This document shows, in pieces, positions 42,897 to 55,357 of a stretch of 64,000 nt of DNA. The DNA is taken from the NCBI GenBank assembly GCA_019916065.1, contig CM034242.1, positions 7,188,453 through 7,252,452 on the forward strand, in the 5' to 3' direction. Each line of letters begins with the position of its first letter. Position 1 is the first letter of the stretch. Position numbers and translations under genes: made by a program. The notes under the pieces were generated by a model, which was not told the origin of the DNA, searched no databases, and saw only the letters and a list, made by a program, of their open reading frames with translations. This DNA comes from Vitellaria paradoxa (lineage: Eukaryota > Streptophyta > Magnoliopsida > Ericales > Sapotaceae).

Positions 42897-45784
42897 AAAT
42901 ATGTAATGTTCTAATAAATATTTAAAATAAAATAAAATATTTTCATAGAATGTATTTATAAGATTTACGCATTTAGAGAGAGTTGTTATGGAGAGTAATA
43001 AAAAAAAAAATGATTTTCAAGACCATCATGTAGACGTATTTAATTTTTTTTTTTTTTTTTGGTTTTTCAATGTTTACAACTTGAAAATTGATCATCTGAA
43101 AATTGATAAATTTGTTTACATATATTAATTAAATATATTTTATTTATACAATTTTTATTAAGAATATTTAAATTAAAAATTAATTTTTATATTCACTTTT
43201 CTGTTAAGTTATAATCTTCTTGTATTGAAATTAGATGTTTTACTGTAATTTTTTTAATTATTTATGAACTTTAGTTTTTTTTTTTTTTTTTTTGAAGTCT
43301 TTGGAATAAAAATTGTCCCACTATATATTAAGGAAATTACTGACAAACTGATTTCTTTTTTTCTTCCTCAGCAAGGAATGGGGCCGAAAATTTACAAACT
43401 CGAGAGATTATCTAACATTACTTTCAATGTTAGTTATGTGATATGTTTAGTTATAAGTCTTTCGATCGAACGGCTCACAATTTCAATATCACGTGACTAA
43501 TATCAAAAGTAATGTTAATTACTCCTTCTTTAAATGTTACTCTGAGTTGTGCAATTTATTTGTTATAGAAGAAACAAGGGAGAAAAGAAAAAGCGAGAAG
43601 AAGTAATAAGGGAAAGGAAGAGAAGTGAAAAGAGAAAAGTGTGTTTGGTTGATCAGAAAAGTAGAATAAAATATCTATGTCTGTGTGAAAATTTTACATT
43701 GTAATTTATTTATTTTAAATAAAAATTATTTAAAACAAAGTAAATCACACTTAGTTAATTATTATCACTTTATTGTCCCTGTCTCCTCCTTCTCCCATCT
43801 AAATTTAAAAGGGTAAATATTTACAAACTCTACCCATTCAATGTCCTCCCCTCCCTTCCTTCTCTTCTTTCCTTTTCATTTTTCCCTTCAATCAAACTAC
43901 GAAAGAGGATGATTATTCCCCTTTTCCATTCCCTTCCCCTTCCATCTGCCTTCGTCTTCTTTTGCACCGAAACAAATTCACTGCGTCGGTATTTTCCTTT
44001 TAAGCGGTGGTGCTTTTTTACCAACTGGGCTTTGTCTCCTTTTTGGCCTTTTTCCTGTCTCCGAAATATTAGATTAATAAGCTTCAAAAAAAAAAAAAAA
44101 AGAAAAAGAAATATTAGATTAATAAAAAATGAAGGTCCTCAACTTCAAATGGACGCCTAGGATTGAATTGCTTTTTACCTCTTTATCATTCTTTTGACCC
44201 ATCAATCACCATCATTCGTATTCCCACTGATTGCTGCCATCATCATTTGGTATTTCATTTTTCTAAGTATTAGAAATGAAATATTATTTTTTTTAATGGA
44301 AAAATACAAATTAAAATTTTTATTTTCATAAAAAATGAACAATATAAAATTTCCCAGTGGTGATTGATGGTGACCCGCGTAATCTTTTAAGATTATTAAG
44401 TTTTTCTTTGACAAATTTTCATAAATTTATTTTAAAATAAAAACAAACACATATTAATAAGTAAGGATGAAAAATAGTGAAATTAGTGAGAGAAAGAAGT
44501 AGAAATAAATAAATTAATAAAAAAACAATTTTACGTGCGAGAATGTAGGTTTTAAAAAACAATTGAGGGGAGTAATTTGGTCAATAATGAAAATAAATAT
44601 TAAATAAATTCTTATATCAATTATTTCTGTTATGACATTATCATCACTTGAAAAATATACTCCCCTTTTATTTTATTTTTTTTGGTGGGTAAGAGAATTA
44701 AGACTCCGTTTGAAAAGTGTTAGCGGCTATTCAACTTTTTAATTTTTATTTTATTTTTTTGAAATAATCAAATTTTTAATCTTTTTTGCATTTTAAGTTT
44801 CTTTTAAATTATGAAGCGTAAAAAATATTGAATTAACAAAAAATTAGAAAGTTAATTAATAAAACGCTAACCTTTTGTCTTTTTAAATTATAAAAGAATA
44901 ATTTTTAAATCTAACTAATAATAAGCTAAAATAAATAATTTTTTCTCTTCCCAAACTAAACCTAAAATTTTGAAACAGTACTCCTTCTTTGTTGATTTTA
45001 ACTGGGGTTGCCTGCGTACAGTTGTTGATGACAACTTGGCTCTCCCTATTTTTTTTATTCTTTTATTTTTTTACTTTTGTAAATTTCAACCATTTATTTT
45101 TACAAAAATACTACACTTACTCCCTTAACTAATACCTTGAGTTATATTCTAACCCAAAACGACTTTATTTTGCAATTATTTCTTGTGATTCCCACAAAAT
45201 TAATCAACTTTAATTTTTTTTTTCAAATGAGAGTAGAATCTTCAATATTCACGTGTTAGAGAAAGAAAATAATATTTTTGTATGGAGTTACACTTTAAAG
45301 TAAATTAAATTATAAAATAAATAAATTATTTAATATTCATATCACATTTTATATGTATACTAAATTTTATTTTCTAACTGTCTGAATATTCACATGTTAG
45401 AGAGAGAAAGCAATATTTTTGTACGGATTTACACTTTATAATAAATTTAATTATAAAATAAATTAATTATGTAATATTTATATTACATTTTATATGTATA
45501 TTAAAATTTTATTATATTTAAATATAAATATAAATTATAAATTTTATAAGAATCACAAAAAATAATTATCAATTACAAAACGATGTCATTTTGCGTCAGG
45601 ATGTAACTCAGTGTATTAGTTAAGGGAGTGAGGGGACATCCGGATCCTGTTGATGATTGACCAAATAAAATGGGATTGATTGTATTTTGACAGTTTCGTT
45701 TCATGATTTTGTGCTAGATCATTTTCTGTTTAACCATTTTTTTTTTTTTTTTTTTGTTTTAAACACTTCTTACAGTACACCCAT
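42897..45784. other. NLR B upstream flank
   Basis: AT-rich. Segments match the A flank inverted (42930-43260, 44130-44275) and the C flank directly (43290-43320 with 49570-49600, gaagtctttggaataaaaat; 44780-45010 with 50335-50500). A direct repeat (agagagaaagcaatatttttgta and cttgagag-like neighbours) lies at about 45255-45290 and 45395-45425. No gene. Confidence 0.55.
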
Positions 45785-45896
45785 AGAGAACCATCCCAGA
45801 ACTTTCAATGTCACTTCGCTCGGCACCAGGGAACTCTCTGCACTACAAAAAGGGCAGTAAGGATAAAAATATCATGAACCACTGAGAACAGCATTG

Positions 45897-45900
<4 letters not shown>

Positions 45901-45932
<32 letters not shown>
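45901..45932. repeat. (GA)16 microsatellite in the NLR B leader
   Basis: A pure (GA)16 run ending 12 bases before the ATG at 45945, in the same position as the GA tract of copy A. Confidence 0.95.
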
Positions 45933-45936
<4 letters not shown>

Positions 45937-45944
45937 GTTGAAAA

Positions 45945-47941
45945 ATGGCAGAGAGTGCAGTGGCCTTGCTACTCAGCTCCGTTTGGAACCTTACAAGATA
46001 AAATAAAATTTTATAAATCTCTATAAATACAAATTACGAGATAATAAAATTTAAAATTTTCGTTCACTGCACGAAATACGACTTATTTACTTTTACAATT
46101 TTATTTTATTTTATACACTTTTATACAACTCCAAACACACCCTCAACAGGCTCGCAGCCTTGTACCAGGAGGACTTCAAACTACTGAGAGGTGTTTGGGA
46201 GTGTTGACATATATTCAAAGCGGACTCTTGTCCTCCATACCTGGAGAAGCTTTCTCGGGGCATTCTGAGAAGATGCGAAGGATTGCCACTTTCAATTGTG
46301 GCAATCGGTGGACTTCTTTCAACGAAAGGAAGAAGAATGAATGAATGGGAGATTGTCCATCGCAGCCTTGGAGCTCACATAGAAGGTGACAGTAAACTCG
46401 AGAATATGAAGCAAATACTGTCCCTGAGCTATCATGATTTGCCCAGCCACTTGAAAACTTGTTTCTTGTATTTCAGCATTTTCCTTGGGGGGATCAGGCG
46501 GATGAGACTAGTCAGACTGTGGATGGCAGAAGGATTTGTTGAATACAGACAAGGGATGACGCCAGAAGAAGTCGGGGAGAGTTACCTCAATGAGCTTGTC
46601 GATAGAAGCTTAGTCCAAATCTCAAAAACCACCAGAAATGGAAGGGCTAGCGATTGCCGGGTCCATGACCATTTGCGCGAAATTGCTCTGTCAGAGTCTA
46701 GAGAACAGAACTTTGTAGCAATCGCCAACGAGAACAGCACACCGTGGAGGCGCTTGTCAATTCATGGAACGTTTGGTCATATGGAAGAGAGGAACATGTT
46801 CTCCCATTCCTCTCAACTTCGTTCTCTGTTCATGTTGAGGGTAGCAGATTTGCCATCTAAATCACCCATCTCCACATTCCTTGGCAGAACTCCTAGGCTG
46901 CTCAAGGTGTTGGATTTGCAGGGTGCCCATTTGGAGATTTTTCCGAGTGAAATCCTGAAATTATACCTTCTTAGGTATATATGCTTGAGAGAAACCAGAT
47001 TGAAAATAATTCCACGCTCAATAAGGAAGCTTCAATGCCTGGAGACCTTGGATCTAAAGCATGCCGATGTAACTGAATTGCCTGAAGAAATCCGATAACT
47101 CCCAAAACTACGCCATCTTGTGGTGTATCGATACGAGAAAGGATCTTCTTCACCCTTTCACGCCACCTACGGTTTCAAGGCCCCCGTAGGAATGGGAGAC
47201 TTGCAGTCTCTGCAAACGCTCTGCTTTATTGAAGCAAATCACAGTACTAACACATTGAGTGAGATAGGAAAGCTAACTCAACTGAGGAAGTTAGGAATTA
47301 CTAAGTTGAGAAGAGAAGATGGTTTGGCTCTGTGCTCTTCCCTGGAGAAGCTGAGCAATCTTCACTCACTGGATTTAACTTCAATAGACGAGAATGAGAC
47401 CTTAGACATCAATTCTGTTTCTGTGTCTTCTTCTCCTCCACGCCTGTGGCTGCAAGGCCGTATGGAGTCCCTCCCAGCATGGATAAGTTCAATGCAATGC
47501 CTGGTCAAGCTGCGGTTGAGGTGGAGTCACCTGGAATCTGATCCACTTGAGTCTCTTCAGGCACTGCCAAATCTGGTGGAGCTTCAGCTTCGACAGGCCT
47601 ATGATGGTCAGGCTCTGCATTTCAAGGCTGGGGGATTCCGGGAGCTCAAAAATTTGAGTCTCCACGGTTTGGAACAGCTGAGATGGGTCACAGTTGAAGA
47701 GGGGGCAATGCCTCTTCTTGAAGAACTCGCCATAATAGAATGCAAATTATTGGAGGAAGTGCCCGCAGGAATTGAATTCCTCACCAAGATTAAATCACTG
47801 GGCTTTTCTGAATTGCAAGATGAACTGATCACGAAACTACAGAGAAAAGAAGGTCATGATTATTCCAGAATCATGAATATACCAGACGTCCATTATTCGT
47901 ACAAGAATGAAAATGGTCGGTGGCAGCTCATGTATCTTTAA
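45945..47941 (+). pseudogene. NLR copy B: CC-NB-LRR pseudogene
   Basis: Starts like copy A (MAESAVALLLSS), is cut after 12 codons by a MITE of about 160 bp (45981-46142), and resumes at LAALYQEDFKLLRGV. At about 46205 it jumps to FKADSCPPYLEKLSRGILRRCEGLPL. Compared with A this deletes roughly 315 residues: most of the coiled coil plus the P-loop, kinase-2 and RNBS-B. RNBS-D (CFLYFSIFL), VHD and the LRRs follow in frame from 46283. TAA at 47096-47098 replaces the Tyr codon found in copy C (IRYLPKLRHL), after which the same frame runs to the normal end at 47941. With no nucleotide-binding core it cannot be a working NLR. The 3' flank also matches A and C. Confidence 0.93.
45981..46142. mobile_element. 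MITE inserted in the first exon of NLR B
   Basis: Left end gtttggaaccttacaagata; right end reverse complemented gggtgtgtttggagttgtat. It interrupts the CTCAACAG-type sequence that is continuous in copy A and has no equivalent in A or C. The target duplication is blurred by the repeated CTC words on both sides. Confidence 0.8.
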
Positions 47942-50754
47942 GGATGTGTGGTCTTCCCATGTTGTCTTATTGGATCATCAAAAAAGATAGGCACCAATTG
48001 TTGTTTTTGATCTACTTGATATTGCTTTGGTTTGTAGTGCAAATCCATTCACTCTTTTACTCTTTCCATTGAACTAGTTTCAGTCTTCAATCCGTATGTG
48101 TATTTGTATATGAATAATGTGTGTAAGAATGTAGTGTTCAATTTTCTGAATGCTTTATGTGATTTTCCCATAGCTGTGGTAATATACCGTTCATGACAAT
48201 TGCAATTAATCATATTTTAGTCGGTTGAATTTTGACTAACTTTAGTTGAAAGAAATGAATCAAACTAAATTAAGCATTCCTTATTACTTAAAGCTTGGTG
48301 GGTTTGAGGTGACAGGAGAGGAATGTCTTTCCAAGGCGTTGAGTTTTCCTTGGCATTGGTGAATCTTTTAACATGAATCCATCCCAAATCCTAATCTAAA
48401 TAAATATATTTGTAATTACTTTGTAATTTAATATTTATTATTATTATTATTATATTTTGGTTTAAATTGAACCGAAATATTTCGGTTTCTTTGGTGCATC
48501 GGTTGATAAAAATATTACTACTAAAAGAATTTCTAATATTCAGTTTTTAATCGGATACCCATGTGTACAAAAAGGGACGCAAGTAGTGGTAAGGGAGGTG
48601 CATTGGTCTTATTGAAAGCGAATTTTTTTATAGGAAATAGGATAATTTTTGAAGTATTTTTGTAATTTTGTTCCCCTAAAATATATTTCTCAAAATAAAT
48701 TTATCCCGATATCTCAAATAATTTAGAAATTTAACCGTTACTTTTATGTTAAGCACACTACTCACTTTTAGGTTTAACACCAGTGTAACAAAATTATGGG
48801 CCACCTACTGCGTGCATACCGCCATCCGTGCCTTGACGCAGGAGTCGAAGCTTTATGGTTCAGGGAGATCGGTGCTAATGCAGCAAAATTAACATTTGGC
48901 AAGTCTAACGATGAAGTTTGAGACTCTGAAGCTTTCTATGTTGCTTACCGAGTCTTGGCATATAATTAATTATTCCCATCAAGTATCACTTTTAAACCAA
49001 CTTTAGTTTTTCTAGTTGGCAAACCAAAAATTATCGTAGTCTTAAAAAAAATTTGGGTCCTAACTTGAATTAATTGTATGTATAAGAATAACATCTGTGC
49101 TACAATAATTTATAACTTTTTTTAATCTCGTCTTAAAGAAACTTATCTCTATATAATAATAATTGCCAATAAGACCAAAAAAACTGTAATGTCGTAATAA
49201 ATAATTAAAATAAAATAAAATAATTGTATGAAATGTATTTATAAGATTTACTCATTTAGAGAGAGATATTATAGAGAGTAATAAGAAATAGTTTAACTTT
49301 CAAGATGATCATGCAAATGTACTTAATTGTTTCTTTTTTGCTTTTTTTTAAATATCTAAAACTTGAAAATTGATTATCTCAAAATTGAGAAATTTTTTTA
49401 CATATATTAATGAAATATACAATTTTTTTTAAGAATATCTAAATCAAAAATTAATTTTTATAGTCACTTCTCTTTTAAGTTATAATCTTCTTGTAACGAA
49501 ATTAGAGGTTTTACTGTAATTTTTTAAAATTATTTCTGAACTTTAGTTTTTTTCTTTTTCTTTTTCTTTTTTTTGAAGTCTTTGGAATAAAAATTGAGGA
49601 AATTACTAACAAATTGATTTTTTTTTTCCTCCACTGTAAGGAATGGGGCAGAAAAGTTACAAACTTGGGGGCTTAACTAACATTATTTTTGATATTAATC
49701 ATGTAATATGTTTAATTAAATTTAAACAGTTCACAATAAAAAAAAATTTAAAAATTTTATGCCAAAATTTTTAATTTTTTTTAATTATAAATTTTTCAAT
49801 TAAACAGCTCACAATTTTAAATTTTAATGTCACGTAACTAATATAAAAAATGATATCAATCACTCCTCTTTTTGGGAGTGACTCAAACCCTGCAATATGT
49901 TTGGTACATAAAAGATACGGGAGAAAAGAAAAGTGACAGGAATGAATAAGAGAGAGAAAAGAAAGTGATAGAAAAAAAGTATGTTTGATTGACTTAAAAA
50001 GTAGAAGAAAATATATATATATACACATATATGTATTATTTATACTATAATTCTTTTAAATTTAAAATTATTAAAAAAAAAAGGTAAGTCGCACTTATTT
50101 AATCATTATCACACTTTTTTTTCCCTTATTCTTTTTATCCCCTTCTGTCTCCTCCGGATAAATATTTGTGGACTCTTATCCTTTCTTTTCCTCCCCTTCA
50201 TCTATGCTTTCTTCCTCTCTTTTCATTTTCCCTTTCAATCAAACTATGAACTTTTCCTTCTTTTTCATTTTTCCCTTCAATCAAACTATGAAAAAATGAT
50301 AATTATTTCCCTTCCCCTTCCAATTTAATCTTTTTACATTTTAAATTTCTTTTAAATTATGAAGGACAAAAAAATCAAATTAACAAGAAAATTAAAACTA
50401 ATTTTTTTATCTTTTTCAATTAGAAAAAAATAATTTTTTAACATCTAACTAATAATAAGCTAGAATTTTAAAACAGTACTCTTTGTTTGTTGACTTTAAC
50501 TGGGTTCTCTTCGTACAATTGTTGATCGGGTCACAATTGTTGATGAGGGTCCGACTCTCCTGTTTTTTATTTGGTTATTTTTTTATTTTTGTAAATCTCA
50601 ATCGTCTATTTTTATATATAAATTCAATTTAAAATAAATATAAAAATAATCAAAATGCAAGAATTAAGAATAAAAAGTCAATACAATTGGATAAAAACAA
50701 ATTGTATTGTCTGAATGAAAAGATGGACAACTAAAAATAACATATAATTAAAAT
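47942..50754. other. Spacer between NLR B and NLR C, tandem duplicate of the B upstream flank
   Basis: 47942-48120 is the NLR 3' flank shared with A and C. From about 48350 the sequence repeats the B upstream flank in the same orientation: 48350 with 41590, 48830 with 41691, 49147 with 42421, 49230-49520 with 42930-43260, 50335-50500 with 44780-45000. It is AT-rich with no intact gene. Confidence 0.65.
48830..48921 (+). pseudogene. Second copy of the coding-like fragment (see 41691-41806)
   Basis: Reads CLDAGVEALWFREIGANAAK, then LTFGKSNDEV and a stop. Parent gene unknown. Its place in the B-C spacer mirrors the first copy before B. Confidence 0.4.
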
Positions 50755-53455
50755 AACAGCCTCGCAGCCTTGTCCCGGAAGGAGTTCAAACTACTGAGAG
50801 GTGTTTAGGAAGAAGTTAGATACATCAGAGACGAGCTGGAGAGGATGACAGCATTCCTAAACGCAGCCGATTCACGCCAAGAAACCAACCAGGAGATCAG
50901 CGTCTGGGTTAAGCAAGTCAGAGATGTTGTCTACGACACCGAAGATGTGCTCGACGAGTTCAGACTTCTGGCACATCGTAAACGCAGGCGAGGGAGTTTT
51001 CGTTTCTTCTTCAAAATCTTCCAACTGGAGAACCCAACCTAGGATAGCTTCGAAGATGAAAGAGATCAAAGCGAAGAGTAAAAGACATCTCTGAGGGTCA
51101 CAGAAGATACCGTCTGGAGGAGGGGGATCAATGTCTCCCTCCTGGAATGATTGTAGAGGGGAAGCGATTCTGGCAGAGGAAGCTGAGCTAGTCGGGATCG
51201 ACAAGCACAGGAAGGAGCCGATCAAGCATCTCACGGAGGGTGAAGGTGGACTCAAAGTTGTGTCGGTGGTTGGAATGGGAGGGATGGGGAAAACTACCCT
51301 GGTGAGAAGGGTTTATGAAGACTCAAAGGTCAAGAATCATTTCCAGAACCATGCTTGGATCACTGTTTCTCCATCGTCCACTATTGAGGATCTCCTCAAG
51401 GACATAAGTGAGCAACTATTTGAAGAAAACAAGGAAGGAATCACCCGTGAACGGGGTAGTAGTACCAATATTGCTGACGTTGGCCTGAAAATAAAGATCA
51501 AGGGAATTCTGAATGGGAAGAGGTATGCAATTGTCTTGGATGATATATGGAGTCTTGATAAATGGGAAGGCCTAAAATGTGCATTCCCTGCTTCTCAGGG
51601 GAGTCGGGTTTTGCTACCGACTCGACATGCTGACAGAGCTCAAACCACAAGTACTGAATTCGATGGTATTTTTCACCCTCTGCAACCATTGTCTCCGGAA
51701 GAGTCTTGGATTCTTTTTTGCAGAAAGGCTTTAAAAGCAGACTCCTGTCCTCCATACCTGGAGGAACTTTCTTCCGGTATTCTAAGTAGATGCGAAGGAT
51801 TACCACTTTTTATTGTGGCAATCTGTGGACTCCTTTCGACAAAAGGGAGGAGAATAAATGAATGGGAGATAGTCCATCGCAGCGTTGGAGCTCACATAGA
51901 AGGTGACAGTAAACTCGAGAGTATGAAACGAATACTTCGCTGAGCTATTATGATTTGCCCAGCCACTTGAAAGCTTGTTTCCTGTATTTCAGCATTTTCC
52001 CTGAGGGGATCAGGCGGATGAGACTAGTCAGATTGTGGATGGCAGAAGGATTTTTAGAAGACAGACAAGGACAGACGCCAGAAGAAGTCAGGGAGAGTTA
52101 CTCAACGAGCTTGTCAATCGAAGCTCAGTCCAAATCTCAAAAACCACCAGAAATGGAAGGGCTGGTGATTGCCGAGTCCATGACCATTTGCGTGAAATTG
52201 CTCTTTCAAAGTGTTGAGAACAGAACTTTGTAGCAATCACCAACGAGAACAGCACGCCGTGGAGATGCTTGTCAATTCATGGAGCATTTGGCAGTGTGGA
52301 AGAAAGGAAGATTTTCTCCCACCTTCATTGTCTATTCATGTTCAGGCCCTTAACGGCAGTAGACGTGCCAGCAAAATCACCAATCTCAACATTCCTTTCC
52401 GGAAGTCCTAGGCTGCTCGAGGTGTTGGATTTGCAGGGCGCCCAATTGGAGATTTTTCCAAGTGAAATCCTGAAATTATACCATCTTAGGTATATAAGCT
52501 TGAAAGAAACCAGAGTGAAAATAATTCCAAGCCCAATAAGGAAGCTTCAATACCTGGAGACCTTGGATCTAAAGCACACTGATGTGACTGTATTGCCTGA
52601 ACAAATCCGATACCTCCCAAAACTACGCCATCTTGTGGTGTATCGATACATCAAACAATCTCCTTCACCTTTTCACGCCACCTACAGTTTCAAGGCCCCC
52701 ATGGGAATGGGAGACTTGCAGTCCCTGCAAAAGCTCTGCTTTGTTGGAGCAAATCACAGTACTAACACATTGAGTGAGATAGGAAAGCTGACTCAACTGA
52801 GGAAGTTGGGACTTACCAAGTTGAGAAGAGAAGATGGTTTGGCTCTGTGCTCTTCCCTGGAGAAGCTGAGCAACCTTCATTCACTGGATTTAAGTTCAAT
52901 AGACGAGGACGAGATCTTAGACATCAATTCTGTGCCTTCTTCTCCTCCATATCTTCAACGGCTATGGCTGCAAGGTGTATGGAGAGCCTCCCGGCATGGA
53001 TAAGTTCAATGCAAAACCTGGTCAAGCTGCGATTGAGGTGGAGTAAACTGGGATCAGATCCATTGGAGTCTCTTCAGGCACTGCCGAATCTGGTGGAGCT
53101 TCAGCTTCATCAGGCCTATGATGGTGAGGCTCTGCATTTCAAGGCTGGAGGATTCCAGGGGCTCAGGAATTTGCATCTCCACGGTTTGGAACACCTGAGA
53201 TGCGTCACAGTTGAAGAAGGGGCAATGCCTCTTCTTGAAGATCTCGTCATAGTAGACTGCTTGTTGTTGGAGAAAGTGCCTGCAGGAACTGAATTTCTTC
53301 CCAAGATTAAATCACTGGGCTTTGCTCTAATGCAAGATGAACTGATCAAGAAACTACAGAGAAAAGAATGTGATGATTATTCCAGAATCATTAACATACC
53401 GGACGTCCATTATACGTACAAGGAAGATGATCAGTGGAAGAACATGTGTCTTTAA
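50755..53455 (+). pseudogene. NLR copy C: CC-NB-LRR pseudogene with intact P-loop
   Basis: Begins abruptly at the codons for NSLAALS of copy A, so the ATG, leader and first ten or so codons are missing. Lesions in order: TAG at 50806-50808 (Gln in A); a deletion and frameshift near 51030; a one-base loss near 51935 after SMKRIL; a one-base loss at about 52100 (tactcaac against tacctcaa); TGA near 52217 in place of Arg; a one-base loss near 52975 (QGVWRAS against QGRMESL). Between them, 51131-51943 keeps GMGGMGKTT, VLDDIW, GSRVLL and GLPL-type motifs, and the LRRs continue to the normal end. It is closer to B than to A in the stretch GIRRMRLVRLWMAEGF, which lacks residues of A's GRLIIKRMRL. 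Confidence 0.93.
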
Positions 53456-55357
53456 GGATTTGTGTTCTTCCCATGTTGCCACTCCTAGAAATCCTAGAGG
53501 TGGCTGCAATTTATTCTTATTGGATCATCAAGAAAGATTCGCACCAATTGTTGCTTTTGATCTACTTGATATTGCTTTGGTTTGTACTGCATATAACTAG
53601 TTTCAGTCTTCAATCTGTATGTGTAATTGATTTGAAGTATTTCAATTTTTCTGAATGCTTTATGTGATTTTCCCATAGCAGTGGTAATATAAAGTTCATA
53701 ACAATTGCAGTTAATCATGTTTTAGTCCATTGAATTTTGACTAATAACATTAGTTGAAACTTACTAAAAGAAATGAATCAAACTAAATTAAGCATGATAT
53801 GATTACATTAGCCAATAGTGAACAAAGCTAGAAGAGAACTAGCTAAGAGATGGAAATTCCAGTGTCTACCAAAAAAGAAAAAGACAGACACAAATAAAAA
53901 GAGGAAAATCTTAGTATCTTTATTTGACATAAGATACGATAAAAAATAATTTTTATTGTCACTTGACATCATATACGACTGAAAATAACTTTTAACGTTT
54001 GTTGGGATTCAAATTCGGATTAAATATAAGTAATACCAACTATGCTATTGTTTATTCCTATTTTGGGTTATAAAATCCAATTTAAAGTATATTATAAATC
54101 AAATTAGACACAGAAATAAAGTCAACTTAATAAAAAAATTAAAAAAAAAAAGATAGAATAAATGGGTAAACAAACAAAGCCATAGAGATAGGGACAGTGG
54201 AAATGGTGATTGAACAATTCCTCCAACCCATATGATCGTCTGGTAATCAAAGTGCTCAACCCCAGAACCTTCCAAGTGGGGCCACATCGAAACATTCGCT
54301 GCCAAGCTTTTAACGCCTTTGACTTTTGATCTTAGTCAAGGGTTTCATCACCAGAATGCCCCATAAGGAAAGTCGGTACTATGCTCTGGTTCAAATTCAC
54401 ATTTTCGCCCGCCAGGAGGCCTTCGTGTCTACAATTTGGTCAGACGGGTTGTATTTGGGTCGAGTTGTCTCTCCGACCCGGTTGCGGTGGAGAAAGATTC
54501 TGATAAGAACAAGAAGGATTTGGATGACACGTTGAAAACCCGTGAGAATTTCTAAAATTCACTAAAATTTTTTAGCACATTTTGTCCAACTGATAATTCG
54601 TAAAACTTTTTATACATCTCTCTCACTAAATTTTCGTGTATATCTACATATTCCAATAAATTTTTACAAATCTCAATATCTTTTTTACAAATCTCAATAA
54701 TTTTTTTACAAACTCTAATAATTTTTTAACAAATTTTAACAAACCTAACATAATCTAAGGAAACACGCTCAAAAATCCGTTCTAACGATTTATCTCTCCA
54801 ACATTCTGACGCAGAAGTAAAAAAGTTTAATAACTTTTAAAAAAATTTTGATATAAATCCGTTAAAACAGATTCAAAAAACCTTTCAAACAGTTTCTCTC
54901 TCTAACTTTTTAACGTAAAAGTATAAAAATAACACTATTTACCTCTGAAAAACATGATTTTGTAGTTAAACGACAAACACTAAAATTTTATCCAAATTAC
55001 ATTTTTCTATGTTTTTTTCACTCCAAACGCTACCGATAATAGGGGATGGAAAGAGGTAATTATTCACTCAATTAACTTATATTACGGAATTTGTTTATTT
55101 TATTATTTTTTATTGTCTTCCCAAAATTTTTTTATTTTTTTAATTAAAATTTCAAACCGTTCTATTCCAAACCCGCCAAACCTATTTCAAAGCACAAAAA
55201 ACGATTAACTACAATAAATTAGATTACCCATTAAATACTTGTTAAATACCTGAATAAAACTATTAATTTTTAATTTTTGTGTTCAGATTTTAGTTTTTAT
55301 GTTTAATTTTTTATTTTTAAATTTTCAATTTTATAATAGAAAAAGAAAACAAAAACT
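53456..55357. other. Intergenic DNA downstream of NLR C
   Basis: Holds the shared NLR 3' flank (to about 53740), the open fragment at 54371-54537, and a degenerate repeat at 54540-55030 (ctaaaattttttagcacatt to ttcactccaaacgctacc). Confidence 0.5.
54371..54537 (+). pseudogene. Unrecognised coding-like fragment
   Basis: One plus-strand frame reads GKSVLCSGSNSHFRPPGGLR, then VYNLVRRVVFGSSCLSDPVA and VEKDSDKNKKDLDDTLKT, following an in-frame stop after QNAP. It is GC-richer than its surroundings and looks like a first exon with a chloroplast-style leader, but I cannot assign a family. It ends where a repeat begins, so it may be a captured or truncated exon. Confidence 0.3.
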
